Part shown: positions 12,328 through 24,310 of the stretch, in pieces
Position numbering within the stretch: position 1 is the stretch's first letter
How the letters are laid out: each line of letters starts with the position of its first letter
NCBI GenBank assembly: GCA_013397455.1
Contig: VYZB01000144.1
Coordinates: 194,772-258,771 of the forward strand
Reading direction: 5' to 3'
Source of the DNA: Crotophaga sulcirostris
Taxonomy: Eukaryota; Chordata; Aves; Cuculiformes; Crotophagidae
Length of the DNA: 64,000 nucleotides
Translations under genes and position numbers: made by a program
The notes under the pieces: generated by a model
What the model was told of the DNA's origin: nothing
The model's database searches: none
The model's input: only the letters and a program-made list of their open reading frames with translations

Positions 12328-12565
12328 AATCACAAAACTATGTTAGTTAAAACAGACCTCTGGAGGGCATCAACAGTGTCCTAGGCAAAGTGAGAGAAAC
12401 TCAGATAATGTTCCTCAGGGCCTTGTTTAGTCGAGTTTGGAGTATCTACAAGGTTGGAGATTAATCAGCCTCTTCCAGCTACCTCTTCCTCAATCTTCTT
12501 GTTACTGCCAGTGTTCCCCTTGAAGTTCATCTGGTTGTTTCTCGTGTCCCTCACCAGTTTTAAGT
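12328..12565 (-). mobile_element. CR1 LINE fragment, highly degraded
   Basis: On the plus strand the segment reads 'aatcacaaaactatgttag', 'acagacctctgg', then ctcagggccttgtttagtcg, 'gagtttgg' and 'caaggttggagatt', and finally 'cttgaagttcatctgg' and 'tttctcgtg'. This is the order of blocks in the antisense of the CR1 3' region, from the 3' end into the end of ORF2. Many small insertions and deletions have destroyed the frame. The orientation is therefore minus, and the copy is older than those at 15.5 and 20.1 kb. The high-coordinate border is vague. Confidence 0.65.
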
Positions 12566-15534
12566 CCAGCTCAGGTCTGGCATCCAAACAGGCCAGAACA
12601 AGGGAGTTCTGCACTCCTCCCAAGTAACCTTTCCAGCCTCTTCATCCTCTACCCTCCTGCTGTCTCTGCAGCAATTCCACATGGTGAGCTGGGAAGTCCC
12701 CGTGCACTGGGCAGGCTGGCCTCAGCAAGCAGCTTGCAATTCTAGGCGTCTTTGCTCTCTTGGTTTTCAGGAGTTATATTTCAGTTCTCTGTGTTAAAAA
12801 AAATTGATGTAAACATTGGGTTTAGATTTTTCAGGTCACCCTTCTACATCCCTGCCCTTCCATCTTTGCATACCCAAATCTTTTTCAGCAAGATATAGCA
12901 GTTTAATCTGAAGGATATCAGACATTGTATTTCCACAAGGTTTTCTTTTTTTAGCGTGATTTTTCATTTGTATGCGAGTAAATTTACTGCTGATTTATTT
13001 TTGTGTTTGTTTAGAAGATGCCAAGTATTTTGCCTTTTTTTTCTGCATTTTTTTTTTGGCCGTAACTTTGGAATAGTCAACATGAGTTCTCTAAGACCTT
13101 CAGCAGAATAGACAGTGTATTTTCCAGTTCTATGGTCTGGTTTTATGCAAAAAAAATATGTTGGCATATTACAATTGTCACAGAAGATATTGAACTAGTT
13201 CTAAGAACAGCAAATGCAATCGGTGCTGCTTGGGAATTATCATATTTTTGTTATTAAGAAATTATTCAGAAAAATGACTTAATTTGCTTAGTGATAAAGA
13301 AAGTGGTAAACTGTAAATTACTGTTGTCATACTTACACTGTATTTTGATTCAGTAATTGTGTTCATCTAAACAGTAATAAAACAATTTGCTCAATGATCA
13401 ACTACAATTAATATCTTAAAAGTACAGGAGTGACTCCATTTTAAGTGCAGTAAGTAGAGAATACTGCTGCTCATTTTAAGAATTTCCTATATCTTCAGTG
13501 CTGATTACACTGAAGTAGGAAGCAATGACAAGGTGCTATACAGGAGACTGCATTTATAGCAGGTCTATAGCTGATCTAAAGTGAGAGGATAGATTTTGAT
13601 ACCCATGACCTTTAATAGAAAAATCTCTGAAGAGAAGCTTCCAATTTCATCTCTACAGTTACCCCTAGTGGTTTCTTTTTTTTCTAAGTGATTCCAGTTT
13701 CTTAGCTATTCAGTTGACAAATCAGAAAAATTATTCAGGGGAGCTCTGAAATCCTTGAAGGTAGACATTTGCCCATTTCTATTTTTAATTATATCTTTAA
13801 GTGCAGTATGTTTGGTGGTTTGCGTGTTTGCTTTTCTCCACTTGACCCATGGCAGCCCTGTGGTCATAGAGGATGTAATTTCTCTGTGTGTTCCAAATTC
13901 TCCTCTTCTGTTTCTCTACCAGAGGCAGTGATTTTCTGAAGGAAATGGAGCAGAAAAGCACCATAGATGATTATCACACTTGACTTTGAACTGGTTTCCC
14001 ACAACTTACTTGGTGGTACAGGGAGGAAATGAAGGGTATAGAAATGCTTGGTCACCATTCTGAAATATATTTAGGTCTGACCAGCTCATCCTTAAAGAAG
14101 AAAAGTCTATAGTTATTAAAAATGCCCACAAAACTAGTGAATAATCTTCAAGGAAAACATTCTGGAGTGAAAAACAAGAAGAGAGTTTAAAGAAGGTACA
14201 GGAAAGAGAAAATGCGTAGAAAGATGGGATTGAATGAATAACTATTTCAGAAAGCATCATGGTCATTGCTGTAGTACCTGAACACTGGGATAGAAACTTT
14301 AGAAATAAATGCAGTTAACACTGAAGAAAGAAAAACTTATTTGAAATGTGATCAGTTAACTAGTAGAATTGATTGATATAAGATACTGTTGAGTAAAACT
14401 CTAGAAACTCTCTTCACACATATTATTTCTCTACAAATAAATACGGCAGCATAAATGCTTCTGGCACTTACTAAGCAATGATCCCCCCAGGCTGCTTATT
14501 TGGAAACCATCTCTTGGTGGTTTTATTCCTTCATATTGGCTCTTGTTGAAGGCAGAGGTAGGAACTACTTGAATTCTAGTATGATTGGAAATGATTGTTC
14601 CAGTGCCTTCATATGCCACATTTGGTCTCTTTATCTTCTCTGTCACAGGAAAACACCTTATACCCAGAGCAAGAAACGTAAATTCACTTGGCTGTCCCAT
14701 ATCTCTAAGGGACCTGATGCATGAGTGGACTAGAGAAAGAAAAGAGAGAAAAACTCCAAAGACCTACATCTCATCTTGCTGGCAGGGTGAGTAAATGTCC
14801 CAGCATCTCAGTCTTGCATTGTCAGGTACACAATGAGTGATCCTGCTGTAAGCACTGCCTCCTTAATTTAGTCTCCAGTAATTTTTGAGAAAAAAGATGA
14901 TAAAAATATCCCCTGTTTCTACATCCCTGACACTGGTACCCCACATGTGTTCAGGAGTACTAAGCCAGACACCTCCTATATTTTCAGTTTTATGTGTTGA
15001 ACATGGATTTAATAGAATAGGCAGTTCTCTGTCATGGGTATTTTTATTCATGTTGTGCTGTTAAGACCCTTCTCAAATTGGGTGGGTGAAACAGCAATAT
15101 TTAGCTATTAATGAATCACTGCAAGCTCCTCAGGATTCAAAAAGAGATCCGAAAGAGGAATGAAAGGAAGAACATTAATTTTCCCAGTACAGACTCTACT
15201 GAGACTCCTGCAGATCTGGGCATGCATCCCCTGCTTTCCCTAGGCAATTTTTTCATACTTACAAAATGCAACGGAAAAAATTACCTGGTGGAGAAGCAAC
15301 TGTGTAGTTGACAAGTATGATAGTCAGAACCTAATTATATGATCTCTTTTCCTTTCTGAGTGTGCTTGTTCCAAAAAGTGTTAGAGGCAGAGATTGCAGC
15401 AAAGTCTGGAGCATTTCCTCCAGTTCATGGCAGTGAATCAAGAGGTCTGTCAAGTACCAACAAGCCAATCCAACAGATTCAAGTCCCATGTACAGAGGAT
15501 GGCTTATTTTTCAAAAAAAAAGATGATCCAAATT
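12566..15534. other. Gene-free stretch
   Basis: There is no supportable gene or RNA. The first 250 bp are richer in GC and could hold a further unrecognisable piece of the CR1 at 12.3 kb. The rest is AT-rich unique sequence, with open frames under 90 codons that have no domain signature. Confidence 0.55.
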
Positions 15535-16455
15535 GAAACAGATGACTAACATCTTTGTCACAGACAAAGACAGTGGGGTTGAGCACACCCTCAGCAAGTT
15601 CACTGACAAAACCAAACTGTGTAGTGCAGTTGACACGCTGGAGGAAAGGGATGCCATCCACAGTGACCTTGACAGGCTTGAGAGATGGGCCTGTGCGAGC
15701 CTCATAAGGTTCAATAAGGCCAAGTGCAAGGTCCTGTGCCTGGGTTGGGGCAATCCCAAGAACAATTACAAGCTGGCCAGAGAATGTATTAAGAGCAGCA
15801 CCTTGGAGATTCTGGTGAGTGAGAAGCTCAACATCAACCAGCAATGTGAAAGGTTGGCTTTCTGGGCTGCAATCAGAAGAAATGTAATTAGCTGATCAAG
15901 GGAAATGGTTCTGCTGCTCTACCCTGCTCTTGTGAGACCTCACCTGGAGTACTGCATTCAGTTCTGGAGTCCCCAACACAGGAAAGACATAGGTCTGTTG
16001 GAATGAGTCCAGAGGAGGGCCACAAAGATGATCAGAGGGCTAGAACACCTCTCATATGAGGACAGGCTTGGTCAACCTAGAGAAAAGAAGTCTCCAGGGA
16101 GATCTTATAGTGGTCTTCCAGTACTTAAAGGGGGCCTACAAGGAAGCTGGGGAGGGGCTCTTTATCCGGGAGTGTAGTGATAGGACGAAGGGTAATGGTT
16201 TTAAGCTGAAAGAGGGGAGATTTACGTTAGATATTAGGAAGAAATCTTTTACTGTTAGGGTGGTAAGGCACTGGAACAGGTTGCCCAGAGAAGCAGTGGA
16301 TGCCCCATCTCTAGAGTTGTTCAAAACCAAGTTGAATGAGGCTTTAAGCAACCTGACTTAGTGGAGGGTGTCCCTGCCCATGGCAGGAGTGTTGGAACTA
16401 GATCATCTTTCATGTCCCTTCCAACCCAAGCCATGCTATGATTCTAGGATCCTAT
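15535..16455 (+). mobile_element. CR1 LINE, 5'-truncated, dead reverse transcriptase
   Basis: A plus-strand CR1 copy covers the second half of the ORF2 reverse transcriptase and the 3' end. The frame from 15533 encodes DSGVEHTLSKFTDKTKL, where the family normally has the catalytic Asp-Asp pair. Here it reads F-T-D-K (15599-15610), so one catalytic aspartate is lost. It continues with the conserved LERWA.. and FNKAKCKVL.LG.GNP blocks and stops at 15893-15895. The later part shifts frame (16056-16361), with SDRTKGNGFKLKEGRFTLDI and VVRHWNRLPREAVDAPSLELF as the usual C-terminus. The 3' end reads 'tcccttccaaccc' and then 'gctatgattctaggat', the CR1 terminal repeat. The endonuclease and the first reverse-transcriptase motifs are absent. 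No target-site duplication was seen, as is usual for CR1. Confidence 0.95.
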
Positions 16456-19400
16456 GGCAGAAAATCCAAACAAAACCTTTGGAGCCCTCCATCTGGTGGT
16501 TTGTGTCTCTATAAAAGACATAATAAAAGTGTTGCCCTCCTCCTGAAAGTCCCTCTGAGTATGTGCTTCCCCACTGTATTTGGGCCTGCCCATTTCTGCA
16601 CCCTAAACATTGGCAAGGTCCCATCTGCTTCTGTCATCTGTGCTAAGGCAAAAAGCATGAGCTCAATGAGTAGAGCAAATCCATCTTTCCTGCAACCTAG
16701 GCCCAGTGGACACTTTTTTTTAAAGAAAATGTAGAGCAGTGGAATTATGGTTTCAGCTGTGTGAAAGCCCACCCCAGCTAGGAACCTTATGGCAATTTGC
16801 CAGAGCCTGAAACATGATAGGACAAAACAAAGGGTGCTCCAGAGGACAGGTTCTTTCCTGCTCTCTGATATGCAATGCAATATCTACCACTATAATAGTT
16901 CCTTTACAATTGCTATTAGATGATGTGTTTAGTTTAATATTAGGCTGTTTTTCTTAGCATACAAGCAATGTTTTGACTTTGATGTAAGTCTGCTTCTTCC
17001 TACTGCACATTCTTTGAGGGAATCTTTGTAAATACAGAGGCAGTCTGGACTTTACCTTACTCTCCAACTAGAAGAAGGGGAATTTTGCTATTTGGTTTGT
17101 TTTGGTTTGTTTTCAGTGAGTATTGTTCTGAATGTGCTGAAAGATTATGCTGGTACACAGAAATCAGGTTTTTTCCCACTCTGAACCCAAAAGCAACAGC
17201 AACAACAGCCCTGCTTTCTGTTGCTGAACTCTGGAATCCATAAGAAAAGGTGTTCAGGGGCTGGGGAGTCACTTTTCTGCTCTAGCAGCTGCTTCTTGCC
17301 TCCATGTGGAAAAGGTAGTGGAGCAAGTATGTGTAAATAGCACAGCATCTTCTTCAACAATGTAATTGTTGTAATTACACTCTCGTTTTAATACAGTAGT
17401 GTACTTTATGAACTGCCACTTATTTCCCTCTTAGTTCTACTTTATTTTATAAAATATATGTGAAATGGAGATAGGCATGACATGCATTGGCACAGTGATG
17501 CCATTCAATGAGGGCCAATTTGACTGAAGCAATAAAGGTGTTTGGTAAAGGTGTCAACATAGCTGAAGATTAAAATCATATTTTTATTCTTAAAACCTTT
17601 TCTATGTCTATTGCTTTTGCAATATACATATAAAATAAAATCATCCTCAAACCCAAATATTATTGAAGCTTCATGAACTTTACTACAGGGAAAATAAGAA
17701 GTTGGTAAATGATTAAATGTATAATTAAAGGTTTCACATTTAATCCTGTCACTGCCGTGATTTATGGTTTCCATTATTTTGTCTAAGTAATGTACGTCTG
17801 TTTTTCTAATGTTTTTTCTTTCCTTTATTGTTGTTAGTGTCTGTAAGCTTGTGGTAAGGAAATTTATCACAAGGACATTTTAGTCATCAGCTGCCAGGTA
17901 CAAAGGAGAGCTAAATCAAAACATAGAAGATACAATACACTTCCCACTGCAGTTGGTGGGAGAATTGTGAAGTGTTTACAATATTGGGCCAGAGATGCTT
18001 TATGTATAAGAACAAAGGGCAGGATGTAGTCTCTGTGCTTCTTTGCTGTCGTATTTAGGGCTGAAACAGGTGTCTTCAGTAGCCAGTCCCAGGAAGGCTC
18101 AATAAAGACATAGCGCTGGGACACACAATCTCCCACTGTAATGCATGCCAGGATTGGGTGGAAACTTGCAAACGCAGCAGAAACTGCCTTGAAATAGCCC
18201 ATAGCAAAGCCTGAGCACAGCCCAGTGCCTCCAGGCTGCAGAGTCCAGGCTCTTCCCCAGAGGTAGGTCCCCATAGCAGGGTTTTATAAAAAGACTTATC
18301 AAGTTTCTTGGTTGCCCTTGCAGCCCACCAGATATGTAATAACTCATTGCTTGTGTGGTACTGAGGGCTTTTCCCTTCCTCACCAAGCTGCCCAGCTGCT
18401 GGCTGTGCTGTGCTCTCATGAAATTTTCTGCCACCTCCACGAAATTTGCAAATTACTTCACTCTGGCAGGGCTGAAGTGGGACTAGTGGATTACTCCCCA
18501 CTCCTGTTTTACAGACCAACTTGCAGTTCTGCTGGAAAGTGGGTGTCCATGCCACCTCAAGGTGACGAAAACTTGGAAACAAGATCCCTCACACCGAAGT
18601 GAATGCTTTGGGTGTATGATTGTGTAATATAGGATACTGTCTTTTCCATCTGCACTCTAGAAAACAAAGGTATTTTCCAAGAAGGGCAAATTTGCCCATG
18701 TCTGTTCGGTGTACATGGAGTAGATCTGAGATTTTGGGGCTTAGGTGTTGTTAAGGGGTTGCAGGGGCTCCTAAATTTAAGATGAGCACCTTGTTGCCAA
18801 GATGGAGATGTTTGTGAGACTTCAAAAAGTAAGACAGAGTGAGAAATGAGCTTCAGTGGCCACTGAACAAACTTTTTCTTGTGGCAGTTTTCGTATTCAG
18901 ATATGTACATTTTTATGTGTTCAAACTTCCTCTTAAATAAGAACCCGTGTAAAGAAATAAGATTTCTTCTTCTACCAAGGTATGGTACTAAGATTCTCCT
19001 CTTAGAGCCATTTCACATGAGAATTGTTCTACTTTTCCAGACTACTGCAGGATGAAATACCTTGGGGTTTATATCTGGTTGGGGGTTTGAATTCATACCC
19101 ATGTTAACTTCACCTAGAGCTGTTAACTTGAGCAGAAAAAATATGTTGTCTTATCTGCACTATTTTAACCTAAATATAGCTTATAGATGCGTTTACTGAC
19201 ATTTCACCGCAATATTTAATACAGTTTAATTATGTTCTGCTGAAGGTATTGTAATTTACATTTTCAATGCTACTGTATAATGTTATTGCGTTTTGTATTC
19301 TTTGTCTCACTGAAATATTTGGAGCCATTTTGTTTTAAACCTCTGTAACAATTTCATTAGAAACTTCTGAGAAGAAGAGATCTTTACAGAATCATAGGAG

Positions 19401-20095
19401 AACGAAAGAGCATAGAGGGACTTCTGTTTTGTCTTTCTGTAATATGTCTCTTTGTGTTTCAGGCAAGTTTTTCATTGTCCTAATATTTTGCAGCTATTGC
19501 TTCTATTATTTTTGTTGTTGTTTATTTGTTTGTTTCTTTGTTGGTTAGTTTTCTGGCATAGTGTTTTAAGATAGGTAACTAACAAGAACATGCTGTTCCA
19601 GGAACTTCTAAGGAGTCATAACTCCAGTACTGCCTTTCTTAATATTTTTTGACAATGATATTGCTATTTTTTGAGCAAATGCGTGTATGTTTTAGGAAAG
19701 GACTTCTTCACATGAAACTTTGTGATTTTTCCTTGAGTGATAATAGTTTGTTTAAGATCTAGCAATCTGCAAGAAAATTTCCTGTTGCTCTACTAGATCA
19801 CCAGATTTCTAATGGGCAGCCTGGCATTTTCCTTACCATCATAGTCCCCATTTGAATCAGAGGTCCCAGAATTTCTTCAGATTTCTTCAGATCTGACTAA
19901 ATTAATGGTTTGTCATTACATCTTGTTCAGAATAATACTTAAATATATGCAACAAATGAAAGCCTACAACAATATTGTGTTGTATCCTCTTATTCACCTC
20001 TTGCTATTGTTGAAAGTCTCTTGGTGTAACTCATTTTACAGCTACAAAACCAAGCATAGTTCCTCTGTTATGCAAAGCTGTAGATTGGAGACATA
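16456..20095. other. Gene-free stretch
   Basis: I see no supportable gene. At about 18076-18600 a GC-richer patch is open in several minus frames (longest 168 codons, 18076-18582). The frames overlap, show no domain and reflect local base composition. A CTCF-like motif lies at 16486-16499, a small hairpin (TGTAATT/AATTACA) at 17361-17379, and a perfect 10-bp tandem duplication (atttcttcag twice) at 19871-19890. Confidence 0.55.
19509..19550 (+). repeat. TTTG/TTG-rich simple repeat
   Basis: An imperfect run of TTG and TTTG/TTTC units, with almost no A or C. It is a low-complexity tract with no visible link to a transposon tail. Confidence 0.55.
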
Positions 20096-20806
20096 GTGCC
20101 TGGAGAGTAGTCAAGCAGAGAGGGACTTGGGAGTGCTGGTAGATAGGAGACTCAACCTGAGCCAGCAGTTGCCCAAGTGGCCAAGAAGGCCAATGGTATC
20201 CTGGCCTGCATCAGAAATAGTGTGGCCAGCAGGACCAGAGAGGTTGTCATCCCCCTATACTCGGCACTGCTTAGGCCACACCTTGAATACTGTGTGCAGT
20301 TCTGGGCCCCTCAGTTTGAAAGGATGTCAAGATACTGGAGTGTGTCCAGAGGAGAGCAATGAAGATGGTGAAGGGGCTGGAGCACAAGCCCCATGGATAG
20401 CAACTGAGGGAGCTGGGGCTGTTTAGCCTGGAGAAGAGGAGGCTCAGGAGAGACCTTATTGCTCTCTACAACTACCTAAAAGGAGGTTGTAGTCAGGCAG
20501 GGGTTGGTCTCTTCTCTCAGGTGACCAGTGACAGAACAAGAGGACATGGTCTCAAGCTTCATCAGGGGAGGCTTAGGCTTGATATTAGGAAAAAGTTCTT
20601 CACTGAAAGGGTGATTGGCCATTGGAATGCGCTGCCCAGGGAGGTGGTGGAGTCACCAACCCTGGAGGTGTTTAAGAGGAGATTAGATGAGGCACTGAGT
20701 GCCATAGTTTAGATGATGGGTTGGTGTTGGTGTTAGCGATAGTGTTGGGTTGTAGGTTGGACTCGATGATGTCAAAGGTCCTTTCCAACCTTGTAATACG
20801 GTGATA
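20096..20806 (+). mobile_element. CR1 LINE, 5'-truncated, best preserved copy
   Basis: This plus-strand CR1 is the closest in the window to the consensus as I remember it. It starts after the reverse-transcriptase catalytic motif, at the block encoding [16 protein letters not shown], and runs to the 3' end ('ggttggactcgatgatg', 'aaaggtcctttccaacc'). The coding region is open in three successive frames: 20127 onwards, then 20177-20362 ([20 protein letters not shown], then [19 protein letters not shown]), and 20521-20712 ([20 protein letters not shown], then [20 protein letters not shown]). Small deletions explain the frame changes; one falls near 20168, where the usual 'tgtgcccaagtggcc' is shortened. 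The 3' region carries extra 'ggttggtgttggtgtt' units (around 20720-20737), perhaps a slipped repeat. The copy is non-autonomous and inactive. Confidence 0.95.
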
Positions 20807-20879
20807 GTGTTACCCTGTAGAATGGTTGAAGTTTCTAGTCTTGCACTGGGAATTGTGTCTATAGGTCACCTCACAGCAA

Positions 20880-20945
20880 GGTGAATGGTCCCAGTGATTT
20901 CAGCGGACTTCCTTGTGTGATTTGAAGTTTAGAGTGTGGCGTTTG
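20880..20945. mobile_element. Relic of an amniote palindromic DNA repeat
   Basis: The segment contains 'ggtcccagtgatttcagcgg', 'acttccttgtgtgattt' and 'gaagtttagagtgtgg'. From memory this follows the order of a widespread reptile and bird element ('ggtcccattgacttcaatgg', 'actactcatgtgagt', 'aaagttaagcacgtg'). It has no coding capacity and the similarity is partial. Confidence 0.4.
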
Positions 20946-23900
20946 TCTTCCTCATGAGAAGCTTGCAGAAGAGCATTGCTGTGTCTTGCCACCCGTAATA
21001 TTTATTCTCATATATGCTTAGAAGTGAATAATTTGTATTTTGGAACTGTCGTATACATGCTTATTTTGATGATGCTTTGGTTGGGCTTTTTTCATTTATG
21101 CCTTCTTTTCACAGTAGACTGAACAGCTTTTGCTCCTTCTGATCCAAAGAAGCCTAGCGTGGTAATTCATTTGAGCTTGAGGATTACTGTCCTTTTAGTG
21201 TTTATGATCAAAAGTGTTAGCAAGACCCTTGAGGCAAATTCTTTGCTGAAATGAAATAGCACAGGTTACTTGAAGTCAGTTGGTTGAGCTGTTCCAATAT
21301 ACAAGTGGAGAGGAATTTGGCCCCTAGTCCGTAGGCTGGGGCCATATTGGAGTTTTTGGACTATATTGGACTATATTGGAGTTTTTACCTACACTACTGA
21401 CGTCAGCCTAAATCAGTATTGGTTGTACTCTCTAGATGCCATATTTAAATTTAAGAGATAAAATAGACATTTCCATGGACTGGGAAATAATGTGCAAAGT
21501 TTGAGGCCTGTAGCATAGGATACAAAAATTTCACTTGAAATCCCTGGGAATGCAACTTCAAAATAGAAACTTTGCTGTTCAGGTAGGAGTCCTGTTGAGG
21601 TAGAAAAGGTCCTTTTTTATATCTCATAGTACATCTTTTCACCTTTTTTAGCATACAGTTCTTATGTGACATTACAGCTGTTTCTTCAGAAAGAATGGGC
21701 AAAACCTGCTTTTCGTAGATCAGAAAAAAGGACACAAGGGAAATGATGCTTGTTTCTAAAATGCATATATTCTGTCATGCATTGCTGAGTAGTGGGGCAA
21801 GTAGCTAGGAAGGACTGGTTTGATGAGAAGTTTATGCAGAGGAGAGTTGGCATTGTGATGTGAATGTATTTGCGAATTTTTATTACTTACTTGCTTTCAA
21901 GCTAATCTCTTCCATCATAAGAACCTCAAGGCATGAGAGGCCTCAGGACCCACACAAGGACATTTTCTCTGAGACAGCATTAGCACTTTTTTGATCACTG
22001 TGTTTTTAAAGAACTTTTACAGGCATCACATAAAGCTTCTAGCTGAAGCAATGCATCCGCAATTTGACTTGATAAACAGAGAGCTGGGCTACTGCCCAGT
22101 GCCTCTGATATTGCATCAGTCAGACCTCGTCCCAAAGTGCAATGCCCACATCTGGTTTCTGCCATTTCAAACACAAGATGATGTTGCATAAAATCAAGAT
22201 ACTGAAGCTGTTTCTTTAATTCTCTCCCATTCTGCTGAACCCAGATGATATAATTCATCTGCGCCCCTCATATATTTGCTACAAAAGAATAAAGTGCTAT
22301 TCCAAAGAGCTGTCCTGGAATTTGTGGCAGGGACCCTATTTTCTCATAGCACTATAATGTATGAGGATGAAGATTTATAGCAAAATGGGGTACATTCAGA
22401 GAGAGAAATATATTATGTTAAATGTAATGGTTGTGTGATATACCCTTATTCTACCATTCTAGCTTTTCAATAAACCTGCAAAAAAAATATTATAAAGATT
22501 TTGTAAATATCATTGGGTTAACCAGGATTGTTAACATTCAGGAAAGCAGCACAAGTGGTCTGGTACTTCATAGCCAACCTTTTGATGTTATAGAAAGAAA
22601 ACATTTCTCTTTCTAACCACCTAATCCATACAAGAGAAAATGACTGAGAGAAAGACTCAATTTATTTCCACAAACCAGTAACAGCTACCTCTCCTTGCTT
22701 ACTTCTCACTGCATCTGCTTTGATGAAATAATTGTATTCATTCTTACTGAAATATTAGCATAAAATAATTAACAATTTCATTTAAAGCAATGTGTGTTTG
22801 AGCATCATAGCTAGTACGATGTTAAGGTGAGAGGTGTTATTTTATTCACTGTTTCTTGCAGCCCAAGGTTGTACATAGAGCTGAAGTTTATTAAATTACT
22901 TTTCCAATTTTAAGCAATGAAAATTCTTCTGTTTTGTGAGATATAGTGAGCTTGGGGTACCATTGCTTAGCAGCTTTTGAACATTTACAGCAAGGTAGCA
23001 ATTGCGCTGTGAAATTATTAAGTTTTACAGGGTACCCTAATACAAAATAATGTTTTTTGATAGATACAAAATAAGAATGAAAAATTTTAGTGAAGCTTAT
23101 TCTTTTTTTCTTGATATACAGTTTCATGGAGTGGGGAAGAAAGAGTGAATAAGAATTCATGTTTTGGGGGATTTTTGAGGGTGAATGAAAAAACAATTGT
23201 TATGGGCTTGATAGGAGAACAACCTGCACATTCACTTGCGTGATTGCCTCTGGATTTGTATTTAAGAGGCCATAAAACATCATGGATGGGCAAGAAGGAT
23301 ATTTCGGAGCAGTAAAGATTGAAGTTAAATGAAAACAAGAGGTGTGTTAAGTAAATGAGGAAAGTCTGTGGGAAAGGCCAGAATGTCTGGAGCAATATTC
23401 AAGTGAACAAAGTAAATCTGGGACATGGGGAGAAAGACAACTGGTGTGATGGGTTTAATAATATTTTTGTCCTCACAGTCTTTGGGATTTGCTTCCCACC
23501 CACCTGGACATGAGCATATCTAACTCCACTTACTTCATTAAATTTTTCTCCATACTCACCAAAACTTTTTGAGAAAAGTATTCTAAATTACAACTCAAAG
23601 GTATCCTGAGTTGGTTTGTGTTAAAATGGAGATATCCTTAAGTAAGTAAATTGAATATTAAATCCATATCCACACAGCTGTCTAGCCTTTTGGCTTTCCT
23701 TTTCCTCAGGCAGCCCTGCACTAGCCTGGGAGATTTTACTGACTTCAAATGCATTAAATATATTGATCTGCAGAAAGCTTTGGCGTCAGGCTGTCTGTAG
23801 CCTGTGTCATGCTGTTGGAAAGGAAATGCTTTTGCTTCTGTCTACAGAAAAACAAAATGAAAAACATTATCAGGGTTTGAAATCACTGTGGAAGCTGGAG

Positions 23901-24244
23901 TGGCTGGGGGAATTGGCTAATAGCAGCTATATTGCAATTAGTGGGGAAGAGCTTTGCTAAGAGTAGCAATGATTCTTTTTAGCATCTCAGAAAACTTTAA
24001 ACAGCGTATTTTTTGAAAAATTATTTCTTCAGAAATATCCTATATAGTCAATATATACCTTCTCTCCAGGGTCAGTAGCATTTTGGAGGGGATACTTTAC
24101 TTGTCCGTTATAATTTATAACATCATGTTCTTCCTTCATAATTAGGTTCCTTTTATATCAATACAGTATAGAGTTCTGGACAAGCCTCAAGCTGTGAGGG
24201 GTTCATATAAAGCCACTTAATTTTGCCTCCTATTTTTCTTCACT
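20946..24244. other. Gene-free stretch
   Basis: There is no supportable gene. A short decamer repeat, ctatattgga and variants, lies at 21343-21386. A full palindromic CRE-like site TGACGTCA lies at 21398-21405. Short open frames in both directions at 21991-22258 (66 and 87 codons) have no domain that I can name. Confidence 0.55.
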
Positions 24245-24310
24245 TTTTCAATGTCACTTAGGTTCAGTGATTTACTCCTATGAGTGTCTTAGTGTTTAAT
24301 CAGGTGAAAG
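24245..24310. mobile_element. Possible relic of the same palindromic DNA repeat
   Basis: The string 'ggttcagtgatttactcc', 'tatgagtg' and 'cttagtgtttaatcagg' matches the same block order as the 20.9 kb relic, extended by the 'cttaagtgtttgcaggat' end. The match is weak and could be accidental. Confidence 0.35.

Noticed and set aside
17505..17870. 121-codon minus frame in AT-rich DNA
   Set aside because: It is rich in Phe, Ile, Lys, Asn and Tyr as expected from composition, with no domain and no splice context.
19388..19430. Possible CR1 3' tip ('acagaatcataggagaacg', 'gagggacttctg')
   Set aside because: Only two short blocks match and the 'ttccaacc' complement is missing, which is too weak to annotate.
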